Shown here piece after piece: positions 35,180 to 43,441 of a stretch of 64,000 nt of DNA. The stretch is from Thiohalocapsa sp. PB-PSB1 (GTDB lineage: Bacteria; Pseudomonadota; Gammaproteobacteria; Chromatiales; Chromatiaceae), in NCBI GenBank assembly GCA_016745215.1, contig CP050890.1, positions 7,829,001 through 7,893,000 of the forward strand. Direction: 5' to 3'. A program made the translations under genes and the position numbers. Numbering within the stretch: the stretch's first letter is position 1; each line of letters opens with the position of its first letter. The notes beneath the pieces were generated by a model. The model ran no database searches. It had not been told where the DNA came from and saw only the letters and a program-made list of their open reading frames with translations.

Positions 35180-35908
35180 CAGTATCTGGGCTCTCCCGGA
35201 TCTCCTGGGACTGTTGTATCATGTAGATCAACAACTTGAGAACCGCCTGTCGCTGAAACCCCATCTGGACGCTGTTGATAATGACATTTGATAAAGAGAC
35301 CCTTCAGACGCTTTTAAATCTTCCTGATATCGCCGTTGATCGCGTGGTGCTCGGCGAGCGCAAGACACTTAAAGTCTATGTGCATAGCACACTGGAGGGT
35401 ACGAACTGTCATCGCTGTGGTCGGCCAATCGATCATGAGTATGGCCATGGTCAAGAGATAGAGTTACGCCATTTGCCATTATTCGCGTATACAGTTGTTC
35501 TTATTTTGAGGCCGAAGCGTTATCAATGCCACTTCTGCGAAGGGCGTCCGACAACGAGCCAAACGCTGTCATGGTACACGCGGCGCTCCCGAGTGACAAA
35601 AGCATTCGAACAGCAGATGCTGCTGGAGTTGATCAACAGTACGCTCGAGGATGTCAGTCGCAAGCATGCCATTGGTGTCGACGCACTGCAGGGTATTTTG
35701 GATCGAAACATGGCGTGCGATGTCGATTGGAACGCAATTGAACGCTTGGAGGTCATTGGCATTGATGAGATTGCGTTGAAAAAGGGTCATCGTGATTTTG
35801 TCGTTGTGATCAGCGCTTACATTAACGAGACATTGCATGTCATCGGTCTGCTCGGCGACCGCACCAAGGCCAGCGTACAGGAGTTTTTTCTCAGCATTCC
35901 CAAGCGCT

Positions 35909-36041
35909 GGCCTTGTTCATAAGCTCGGCCAAGCCTTGAGAGTTAACCTCGAACGGCGCAGTATTTTAACCTTAAAACCAAAACCTTACGGAAAAGCCCC
36001 GCGCACCTGCTCGTCACTTGGTCGGAGTTATGAACAAGGCC
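35909..36041. mobile_element. MITE, copy 3 of 4
   Basis: 133 bp, opposite orientation to copies 1 and 2. Target duplication CCAAGCGCT at 35900-35908 and 36042-36050. Confidence 0.92.
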
Positions 36042-36445
36042 CCAAGCGCTTGCGACGCACCGTCCAGAGTGTTTGCTCGGATCTTTATCAAGGCTTCATC
36101 GGTGCCGCTAAAGCCGTGTTCGGCAAGCGCGTACACATTTGCGCGGATCGGTTCCATGTTGCTAAGCTGTACCGAAATGGACTGGAAAACCTGCGCAAAA
36201 GCGAATGGAAACGGCTGTGTCATATCCTCTCCGAAGAAGAGCGCAAGTCATTCAAGAACGTGCATTGGCTGCTGCGTCAGCGTCGCGCCGATCTGAATGC
36301 AGATGAGCGACGCATGCTGAATCGGCTCTTTCGCTATTCACCAAAATTACAAGAAGCTTATGAGGCTTGCGAATCACTCACTGCCATCTATGAAAGCCGC
36401 CTATCAAAAGGTCAGGGTAAGCGCAAACTGCGTGGCTGGATGGAA

Positions 36446-36577
36446 GGCCTTGTTCATAAGCTCGGCCAAGGCTTGGGGTTAGCCTCGAACGCCCCAGTAT
36501 TTTAACTTTATAACCAAAGTCTTACGGAAACGCCACAAGCACCCGCTCGTCAGTTGGTCGGAGTTATGAACAAGGCC
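36446..36577. mobile_element. MITE, copy 4 of 4
   Basis: 132 bp. Target duplication GGATGGAA at 36438-36445 and 36578-36585. Second MITE within the same ISL3 transposase gene. Confidence 0.92.
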
Positions 36578-36950
36578 GGATGGAACGTCTCACCAACCGC
36601 AAGCTCAGTTGCTTCGATAGCTTCCTCGGGACACTGAATACTCACTTTGAGGAAGTGACGAATTATTTTATTGGTCGACACACCAGCGGCTTTGTCGAGG
36701 GGTTAAATAATAAGATCAAAGTCATCAAACGCCGCTGCTATGGCATCACCAACCTTGGACACCTCTATCAAAGGATATGCTTGGATCTCAACGGATATGA
36801 CCGGTTCGGGGTTGACACATTATAAATCAATGAGTTACAGAGTTTGCGCTCGACTACATTTTAACCTTGATGTGTACGAAAAAATGAGCTTAAGTAGTTG
36901 TTTTTCAAATTTTTATTGGTTCCCATGAAATCCGGGAGAGCCAGTATCTG

Positions 36951-37553
36951 CCTCGCAACTTCAAGTCTGCGCGACAGTATACCGATTCAGAGACGAAAGT
37001 TTACGAAGAACTATTTTCGAAGACTCGCCAACACGCGGTTTTTAAAGCAGAATTATTTTCGGCGGGAATTGCTGAGCAAGATAAAGAGCAAGAAAAGCAA
37101 GAAAAGAAAAGCAAGAAAAGGAAAAAGCAAGAAAAGGACACCAAAGCAAGAAAAGGACACCCACTCTCCGCCTCGCCGAAATGTGGGTGTCCCGTACTGC
37201 TCTCCCGTACTGCTCCGGGTGTCCCGTACTGCTCCGGGTGTCCCGTACTGCTCCGTCCGTTCGAAGTTGGGGGCAAAGTTCTTCTCCCGCATCCGCAGCT
37301 ATCTCTCGACCTGCGCGAAGAATGGGGTCTCTTCTGCAGAGGCCCTGCGCCTCCTGTTCGAGGACCGATGGCCCGCGTTCATGGGCACGGCGCCTGAATA
37401 GTTACAAAAAACCAAAATCAACGGACTGTCGATGGCCGAGTCGCAAGGCAATGGCGGTGCCGCCATACAAGACCAAACGCTTGGGCACTTGAGCCAGCGT
37501 CGGCCATAAGGCCAGTTGTGGTGCAGGGAGGATGGACAGATCGAACATTGCTT
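36951..37553. other. Gene-less platform 2 spacer with tandem repeat
   Basis: Counterpart of 427-1035. The GTGTCCCGTACTGCTCCG tandem block is at 37187-37255 (about four units, one shortened) and the GCAAGAAAAGGACACC purine stretch is longer than in platform 1. No gene seen. Confidence 0.7.
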
Positions 37554-38534
37554 TCACAGCAGGTCATCCAGCGGGCTCGCCACTCCCTGCGCGCCCTGCC
37601 GCAGCACATGCGTGTAGATCATCGTGGTCTCGACGTCCGCGTGACCGAGCAGTTCCTGGATGGTGCGGATGTCGGTACCCCGTTCCAGTAGGTGGGTTGC
37701 AAAGCTGTGGCGAAAGGTATGTGCGCTGACGCGCTTGCGAATCCCGAGAAAGGTCACCGCCTTCTTGATCCCCTTGTTGACGACGCTCTGATCCAAGTGG
37801 TGCCGGCGCACCTTGCCTTCATCGCTGCGCGGGTCCACCGAGCGCGCGATCGAGGGAAACACATACTGCCACTGCCATTCACGTGCAGCATTCGGGCGCT
37901 GCCGCGACAGTGCGTGGGGCAAGTAGACCTCGCCGAAGCCGTCGGCCAGATCCTGATCGTGCAGGGTCTTCACCTTCGCCAAATGCTCCTGCAGCGGCGC
38001 CACCAGCCTCAACGGGAAGGTCGTCACCCGGTCCTTGTTGCCCTTGCCCGAGCGCACCGTGATCTGCCGGTAGCCGAAGTCCACGTCCAGGACCCGCAGC
38101 CGGACCGCCTCGGTAATGCGCAACCCGCTGCCGTAGAGCAGGCGCACCACCAGCCCCGCGTGGCCGTCGATCAACGGCAGGATCTTCGCCACCTCTTCGC
38201 GCGTCAGCACCACCGGGATCCGCGGCGTCTTCGTCGCCCGCGCGGCATCGATCCGCCCCTCCAACGGTTTCTTCAAGACCTTGCGATACAGAAATAAAAG
38301 CGCGCTAAATGCTTGATTCTGCGTCGAAGGTGCTACCTTGCGCTGTTCCGCGAGATGGCTTAGAAAGGTTTCCACCTCGGGCACGCCGGCATCCACCAGC
38401 GCCTGCCGCGAGCGCATCCGATGGAACTTGATGTACTGCGCGATCCACTCGCAGTAGCCGCGCTCCGTGTGGATCGAGTAGTGCTGGCGGCGCATCACCG
38501 TGCGCACCTCGTCCATAAACCGCTGGTCGCCCAT
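37554..38534 (-). CDS. intI: Integron integrase IntI, platform 2
   Basis: 326 residues. Differs from the platform 1 integrase by a single visible substitution (RLRVLDVDFG here, RLRILDVDFG there). All catalytic motifs and the IntI-specific patch are intact. Same ATG choice, with GGGAGG upstream. Either enzyme could serve all three arrays in trans if attC recognition allows. Confidence 0.95.
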   Translation of the reverse strand: MGDQRFMDEVRTVMRRQHYSIHTERGYCEWIAQYIKFHRMRSRQALVDAGVPEVETFLSHLAEQRKVAPSTQNQAFSALLFLYRKVLKKPLEGRIDAARATKTPRIPVVLTREEVAKILPLIDGHAGLVVRLLYGSGLRITEAVRLRVLDVDFGYRQITVRSGKGNKDRVTTFPLRLVAPLQEHLAKVKTLHDQDLADGFGEVYLPHALSRQRPNAAREWQWQYVFPSIARSVDPRSDEGKVRRHHLDQSVVNKGIKKAVTFLGIRKRVSAHTFRHSFATHLLERGTDIRTIQELLGHADVETTMIYTHVLRQGAQGVASPLDDLL

Positions 38535-38561
38535 GTCCAACCTCCCGTCGTAGACCCCAGA

Positions 38562-38802
38562 GACCTAAGGGTATCTTGCCCGAAAAGTCGGGAATTATCA
38601 AGTTATCAGGGCGATCTTGCCTGATAATCCGGCCCACGCCGGATTATCAGGCAAGATCGCCCGAAAAGCCGGGAATTATCATATTATCAGGGCAAAATGG
38701 CCCTGATAAGTGCCGTGGGGCGGATAGCCTTGCAAACTTGCCCGAAAAGTCGGAGAATATCGGGTTATCAGGGCGATTTGGCCTTGATACTAATTGTTAG
38801 CC
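38562..38802 (+). other. attI: attI site, platform 2, with 81-bp insertion
   Basis: Same as platform 1 but the intI-to-core distance is 81 bp longer. The extra DNA adds a third CCCGAAAAG-type repeat and a perfect 25-bp-stem palindrome at 38609-38662. Core GTTAGCC at 38796-38802. Confidence 0.85.
38609..38662. repeat. Perfect palindrome in attI 2
   Basis: The left arm GGGCGATCTTGCCTGATAAT continues with CCGGC. It is followed by the loop CCAC and the exact complement ending GATCGCCC. Stem 25 bp. Absent from platform 1. Confidence 0.95.
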
Positions 38803-38827
38803 GCAACTCGTTCTTGAGGAGAAACAT

Positions 38828-39766
38828 GTGAAAGCGAACCCTATGATCCCAGTTTACGCTAGAGGCCAATCACGCCGTGCACTATGCGGTCTCTTATTTC
38901 TCGCTTCCGTTGCCGTTTCGTCTGCGGCAAATTCTGGGCCAATACCCGAGAACGAAGTACGCTTCGCCCTAGAGAACATAGTCGTAGATACTGAATTTGC
39001 TCTTCTCACCTCTTACATTGGAGAAACCAGCGCGACCATCGACTATTTTTCCGAGGTCACGACTGCTGGTTGGGAAGGCGTGCTATCGGGCAGCTACGGT
39101 GGCTTGCCTCTGAACGTCGCCTATGTTGGGGATACATCCGACTTATCAGCAATGTCGTGGACAGGTGCAGGTACATGGGGCAGTCAAACCTGGAGTAGCA
39201 GCGGGGATGCCGTGTTTACCGATCCGCCCTTGGAAGGGATCTTAGATCTACAAAATATGCAGGTCGGACTCAGCGTCTCTGGATCTATAGGTGCTGGCAG
39301 TATTACGGTGAGTCTCATAAAGGACCTTGATGATGAGGAGCTAATTGGTAGCGTGGCTGCTTCTGCGCTAGACGTTCCTGTACTTGGAAGCGCCCTGTCC
39401 AAAGAACTTTCATTGACTCTCAGCCAGAGAGACTTTACCTACACAAGTCGAGAAAAATATGAAGTTCTCTTTGGCCTAGCGTCTCGTACAGACGTAGTCA
39501 ATAGCGGAAGATTGTTTCGCCGCGATCCAGCAGTTCCAAACGCGCCGATTCCCGACCCAGGTCAGCCTTTAGGTCCCGGCTTTCAGCCCGGATTTGACGG
39601 TGACCCAAATGGCGTTACCTTCAATCAGATGCAGGTTCGGGCTGTACCTCTGCCCTCATCTCTCGCTCTCATGACCTTGGGACTGACGTTGGCCGCGTTC
39701 GCCCGGCCGAAGCAAAGACCCTTTGAAAAAGGGCCGCCTCTCTCCTTAAGACCGTCAAGCGTGTAG
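38828..39766 (+). CDS. Secreted PEP-CTERM protein, first cassette of array 2
   Basis: 312 residues from GTG 38828, with GAGGAG upstream; the neighbouring ATG at 38826 runs straight into a stop. A signal peptide spans about 17-36 (RALCGLLFLASVAVSSAA). A beta-rich middle follows (SISGSIGAGSITVSL-like). The C-terminal sorting signal is VPLPSSLALMTLGLTLAAFARPKQRP, fitting PEP-CTERM export and exosortase anchoring. Being next to attI it should be well expressed. Its attC was split by IS110. Confidence 0.75.
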   Translation: MKANPMIPVYARGQSRRALCGLLFLASVAVSSAANSGPIPENEVRFALENIVVDTEFALLTSYIGETSATIDYFSEVTTAGWEGVLSGSYGGLPLNVAYVGDTSDLSAMSWTGAGTWGSQTWSSSGDAVFTDPPLEGILDLQNMQVGLSVSGSIGAGSITVSLIKDLDDEELIGSVAASALDVPVLGSALSKELSLTLSQRDFTYTSREKYEVLFGLASRTDVVNSGRLFRRDPAVPNAPIPDPGQPLGPGFQPGFDGDPNGVTFNQMQVRAVPLPSSLALMTLGLTLAAFARPKQRPFEKGPPLSLRPSSV

Positions 39767-39792
39767 ACTAGGTGTAGAGTAGAAATAGCCGG

Positions 39793-41742
39793 CTTCCAAG
39801 TAACTTCCCCTAAATAGCTGTTTCAATAGCTTTATTTATGTGACGAAATAGTTACGATCCGGCATGGATCGATGTACTACGGGAGGGCCGACGGTCTGTT
39901 GTTGTGATGATTACTATAGCCACACACAGAAGAAAGAAGCAAGGAAGCAAGTTCCGAAGATGAACCTATCATTGACACAGAAAGTGCTCAATTGGTCGGA
40001 TTTCAGGCGAACCTCTCCTCTCCTGCCGGGCAGGCTTTTTTCGCGAAGCGACGCCGCGAGCGCGCGTTTAAGCGGGGCGCTCGATCAGATCAAAGCCGAG
40101 CTGATCGGCACGCCGGCGCAGGTTGCTCAACACGCGCTTGCGATACTGCACCTCGTAGTCGTTGGCATCGGGCGGAGCGTATTCTGTCTGATTGGCGATC
40201 ATGCTGTAGAGGATGGTGGCCAATTTGTGGGCGGTGGCGGTAATCGCCTTGGGAGCCCCCAAACGCGCTTTTTGACGGCGCAAATAGCCCCCGAGGGCGC
40301 TGTGGGAGTTGGACAGCCCCTGTGCTGCGATGCGTAATGCAGCGGCCGCACGATTGGCCGAGGGTGTGGTCTTGCTCTTACCGATGCGCTTGCCTCCGGA
40401 GATCTTGTTGCCCGGAGACAAGCCGAGCCAGGAGCAGAACTGCTTGACCGAAGGCCAGCGCGACATATCGGTGCCGATCTCAGCGAGGATCTTCAAGACG
40501 CTGTGCGCATTGAGGCCGTCGATGCGGGTCAGGTCGACCCCGACGAGGCGAAACAGCTGCTCGTGCAAGTCATCGATAGCCGGGGTGTTGCGATCGACCT
40601 TGTGCTTGCGCAACGGCGGCGGTGCCTGGGCATCGGTGGTCGATTCCAGCCCTGCCAGTACGCGTGCGATTTCCTCATCGCAGCAAGCCCGTTGTTGTTG
40701 ATAGAAATCGAACAGCTCCACGGCTTGGCGCAAGGCGAACAAATGCTCCTCGCGCCAATGACCCTGCAAAGCCTTGGCGATCATCTCACTGGACTGGCGA
40801 CAACGCCGGTCACGGTGTTTGGCGAGTACCTGCGGGTCGCGTTCCCCATCAAGGATGGCGCGGATGATTTTCATGCCGGTCACGCCGGTGATATCACTGA
40901 CGACATGATGCAGATGAAGATTCATCTGATTGAGCGCCTTTTGCATATGCTGAACATGCATGCCGGCATAGCGCACCAGATTGGCCCGTTGGCGAAGGTA
41001 TGCCCGTAGCACGCACATCGACTCCTCGGGACGAAAAGCACCGCGTAGCAGACCGAAGCTGTGCAATTGTTGCAGCCACTGGCAGTCGAGCACGTCGGTC
41101 TTACGTCCCGGGACATTCTTGACGTGATGGGCATTGACCAGGAGCACCTCAAAGCCGCGACTCTCGAGCAGTTCGAACAGAGGGATCCAGTAGACGCCTG
41201 TGGATTCCATTGCCACGGTACGGATGCCGCACTGCTTGAGCCAATCGGCCAAACGCTCCAGATCGGCGGTGAAGGCAGGAAACTCACGCACCGGTTGTTC
41301 GTCACGATCGGCGGGAACCGCAACAAAGTGGCTGGTCGCGCCGATATCGATGCCAGCGGCATCCCCATTCAACCGTTCGATTTGGGTTTGCGCCTGCCAC
41401 TCGTCGAGAGCGGCCTCACAGGCCACGGCCAGCGGCTTTTTCTTTGGCTCGGCCAGCGGCTTGCACTTCTTGGGTGGAAGAACCATACTTTTCTCCTGAC
41501 AAATCAAAGCAAAAAGAGAGCGTTGATCAGGCCGATCAGGAGTGTTCGTGGATTTGCATTCTTCCGAACGGGATCGCTTACGCGTCACCAGTGATGAGTT
41601 CGCTCACTCCCGGATCAGGCTAACGAACGGGCGTTGTTCAGCACCATTGCTTTTTCGACCTTGGGATCGGCTGATCCAGCATAGTTTGCCATCAGTCTGC
41701 CCCAAGTTACTTGGCGATGAGGCCGCGGCGCGTGGTGGGGGG
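39793..41742. mobile_element. IS110-family element, copy 1, inserted in an attC R'' box
   Basis: 1950 bp, identical in length to copies at 43442-45391 and 60345-62294. Left edge CTTCCAAGTAACTTCCCC, right edge ending GGGGGG before CTAAC. Removing it restores GG-CTAAC, the R'' expected for this cassette (5' GTTAGCC at 38796). Subterminal inverted repeats CCAAGTAACTT. Noncoding ends of about 256 bp (upstream of the gene) and 273 bp (downstream), either of which could encode a bridge RNA. Confidence 0.93.
40068..41486 (-). CDS. IS110-family transposase, copy 1
   Basis: 472 residues. The DEDD RuvC-like domain has GIDIGATSH (Asp47), AMESTGVYW (Glu95) and KTDVLDCQW (Asp132, Asp135). The C-terminal transposase-20-type domain has GLNAHSVLKILAEIG and GLSPGNKISGGKRIG. 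I start at MVLPPKK, where GGAGAAAAGT precedes the ATG, rather than 34 codons upstream. IS110 enzymes use a bridge RNA to pair donor and target. Confidence 0.94.
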   Translation of the reverse strand: MVLPPKKCKPLAEPKKKPLAVACEAALDEWQAQTQIERLNGDAAGIDIGATSHFVAVPADRDEQPVREFPAFTADLERLADWLKQCGIRTVAMESTGVYWIPLFELLESRGFEVLLVNAHHVKNVPGRKTDVLDCQWLQQLHSFGLLRGAFRPEESMCVLRAYLRQRANLVRYAGMHVQHMQKALNQMNLHLHHVVSDITGVTGMKIIRAILDGERDPQVLAKHRDRRCRQSSEMIAKALQGHWREEHLFALRQAVELFDFYQQQRACCDEEIARVLAGLESTTDAQAPPPLRKHKVDRNTPAIDDLHEQLFRLVGVDLTRIDGLNAHSVLKILAEIGTDMSRWPSVKQFCSWLGLSPGNKISGGKRIGKSKTTPSANRAAAALRIAAQGLSNSHSALGGYLRRQKARLGAPKAITATAHKLATILYSMIANQTEYAPPDANDYEVQYRKRVLSNLRRRADQLGFDLIERPA

Positions 41743-41828
41743 CTAACTAGAGCACCAGCCCGACGGCAAACTGCGGTCGCCGCTGCGCGCCGACCGCAGT
41801 TTGCCGCGCGCTGTGCTTCACGTTAGAA
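41741..41828 (+). repeat. attC: attC site, R'' split by IS110
   Basis: R'' is GG plus CTAAC with the IS between them; R' GTTAGAA. Arms GACGGCAAACTGCGGTCG / CGACCGCAGTTTGCCG. Confidence 0.92.
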
Positions 41829-41841
41829 CTCACTTGAAGCC

Positions 41842-43071
41842 ATGGGTAGCATCGCAACACTCTACTTCTCAGGATACCCGGTTGAGGACACTAAAAATCG
41901 CTTGGATCAATGGATTTTCAAAGAGAGCGATAAGCGCGTGTTCGAAAGGAAGCTATCAGAACGGAACGACCTCACTTGGGGTGAAATTGCTGACGAAGGG
42001 GAGGTAGAAACAGCGTATGTTTTTGAAGCCACCGTTGAGACGATCATCAATCGACTAGAGGTTCTCGGCTACACGCTTGAGGCGTGCAAACGTGATTTCA
42101 TTGAAACTATCAAAGAAGAACTCCGAAAGTTGCCTGAGCTACAGGAATATGACGCGGAGTTTGTTAGATCACACCGAGCTATATGTGCGAATTTCGGAAA
42201 GTTTGAGCAATGGTTAGAAGCGTTCTCGGTGATCGTTCGAGACCGTCCAAAAGAAGTCTTCTACATGTCTGAACCTGAGCGGGTTCATGAAGATGATTTG
42301 ATCAACTACATGCTCAACCCGTCTCCCGTGTGGAGCGAAGACTGGCACCCATGCGGATTCCAATACCCATCTCGGAATTTCAACTTTTTCGCCCGAGCCT
42401 TTCTTGAGTCATGCGATAGAAGATCCTCGGTCCAGCTGGACGCAACTGATCTAGTAAATGGCGGCTGGTACGAGGGTTTTGAGCACCTTGAGGATGTGGT
42501 CAAACCGCACACTAGATTCTTCGACGTATTTCAACAGAGTGCGGCCGAAGTCTCGGAGCTTGCCGGACAGGGTGAGGCCTTGGCTAATACCGACTTGCTG
42601 GCAAAGGTTCTGTTCGCAAACGTAATAACTGCGCTGGAGACTTACCTTTCTGACACGTTTGTGCACACGGTAATCAGCTTTCCGCCCCTGATTCGTCGTC
42701 TCGTCGAGTCCGACCCTGAATTTCAGAAACGGAAGCTCGAACTCAAGGACATCTTTCGTCGACACGATGGGATCAAGGGTGAAGTCGCCGAGTATCTTGA
42801 AGGATTGATGTACCACAACCTCGCGAAGGTTCGCGAACTCTATCGCGGAACCTTGTGCGTGGAATTCCCGAAGGAAATGGCAGAAATATTCCGGGCAATC
42901 GAAGACCGACACGACATAGTTCACAGAAATGGGCGGCGCCGAAGCGGCGAGGTAATCAAACCAGACTTGAGTTCCGTTGAGCAACTGTTGGTCACCGCCA
43001 CAAAATTCGTTGAACAAGTCGATTCGCAGGTGAAAGACGTATACCCAAAGGTACTCGACGGTGAGTTCTAA
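41842..43071 (+). CDS. HEPN/Toprim-N-type protein, putative RNase effector
   Basis: 409 residues. The N-terminal 80 residues (MGSIATLYFSGYPVEDTK, TAYVFEATVETIINRLEVLGYTLEACKRDF) fit the HEPN/Toprim-associated N-terminal domain. A helical C-terminal HEPN-like domain (about 240-400) ends with RHDIVH at 356-361, the R-x4-H metal-independent RNase motif. Single-gene cassette. HEPN RNases usually act in abortive infection or as toxins; that role is inferred. No antitoxin gene adjacent. Confidence 0.7.
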   Translation: MGSIATLYFSGYPVEDTKNRLDQWIFKESDKRVFERKLSERNDLTWGEIADEGEVETAYVFEATVETIINRLEVLGYTLEACKRDFIETIKEELRKLPELQEYDAEFVRSHRAICANFGKFEQWLEAFSVIVRDRPKEVFYMSEPERVHEDDLINYMLNPSPVWSEDWHPCGFQYPSRNFNFFARAFLESCDRRSSVQLDATDLVNGGWYEGFEHLEDVVKPHTRFFDVFQQSAAEVSELAGQGEALANTDLLAKVLFANVITALETYLSDTFVHTVISFPPLIRRLVESDPEFQKRKLELKDIFRRHDGIKGEVAEYLEGLMYHNLAKVRELYRGTLCVEFPKEMAEIFRAIEDRHDIVHRNGRRRSGEVIKPDLSSVEQLLVTATKFVEQVDSQVKDVYPKVLDGEF

Positions 43072-43151
43072 CGAGCGCATTCAGCCGACCGCAAAAAGCG
43101 CCGCTCGTTCCTCGCTCTGCTTTTTGCGCCGGCTGATGCGTGACGTTGGAC
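43066..43151 (+). repeat. attC: attC site, divergent
   Basis: R'' TTCTAAC pairs with GTTAGAA at 41822; R' GTTGGAC. Arms CAGCCGACCGCAAAAAGCG / CTTTTTGCGCCGGCTG, a different family from most sites here. Confidence 0.88.
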
Positions 43152-43330
43152 TGGGAGCCCGCCGCCGTCGCCGGCTTGGCCCGCGCGCTGATCGCCACCG
43201 GTTTCGCCACCGCCGGCCCGTACAACCACCTGGCCCTGAACCCGGCCCTGTGCCCCTACCTGCGCCGCGCCCTCGCCGCGGACCAGCGCGTCGGGCTGGA
43301 GGCGCGCTGGCAGCAGGCGCGCCTGCACCG
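43146..43330 (+). pseudogene. C-terminal fragment of an unknown GC-rich gene
   Basis: An open frame begins directly at the cassette core: WEPAAVAGLARALIATGFA, then YNHLALNPALCPYLRRAL, the look of a TPR or STAND-ATPase C-terminus. No start codon and no stop until well beyond. The base composition is much richer in GC than the cassette genes. Likely a captured fragment. Confidence 0.4.
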
Positions 43331-43361
43331 CCCCGACGCCCGTCAGCCCCGCAGTTGGGTG

Positions 43362-43390
43362 TTGACAGCCCACCCCGCCCCCGCTAACCT
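43362..43390 (+). promoter_or_regulatory. Candidate sigma-70 promoter
   Basis: TTGACA (43362-43367), 17-bp spacer, TAACCT (43385-43390). It points toward the PEP-CTERM gene at 45512 and would have been close to it before the IS110 copy landed between. Sequence match only. Confidence 0.45.
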
Positions 43391-43441
43391 TCGGCAATCC
43401 AATCTGGACGCTCAGGTCGGCTTGGAATTCCTATTCGTTAG

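Larger units (their letters stand above)
35281..36825 (+). pseudogene. ISL3 transposase interrupted by two MITEs
   Basis: Parts in order: an N-terminal zinc ribbon (CHRCGRPI, YQCHFCEG), helix-turn-helix and the first catalytic Asp (EVIGIDEIALKKGHRDF) up to 35908; the middle with SDLYQGFIGAA and ICADRFHVAKLYR up to 36445; the C-terminus with SGFVEGLNNKIKVIKRRCYGI from 36578. Removing each MITE and one duplication rejoins the parts. Inactive as it stands. Confidence 0.92.
35189..36942. mobile_element. ISL3-family insertion sequence carrying two MITEs
   Basis: Inverted ends GGCTCTCCCGGAT / ATCCGGGAGAGCC; 8-bp target duplication AGTATCTG at 35181-35188 and 36943-36950. Platform 1 has a single AGTATCTG (419-426), which is the empty site. 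1754 bp with MITEs, about 1.49 kb without. Confidence 0.95.
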
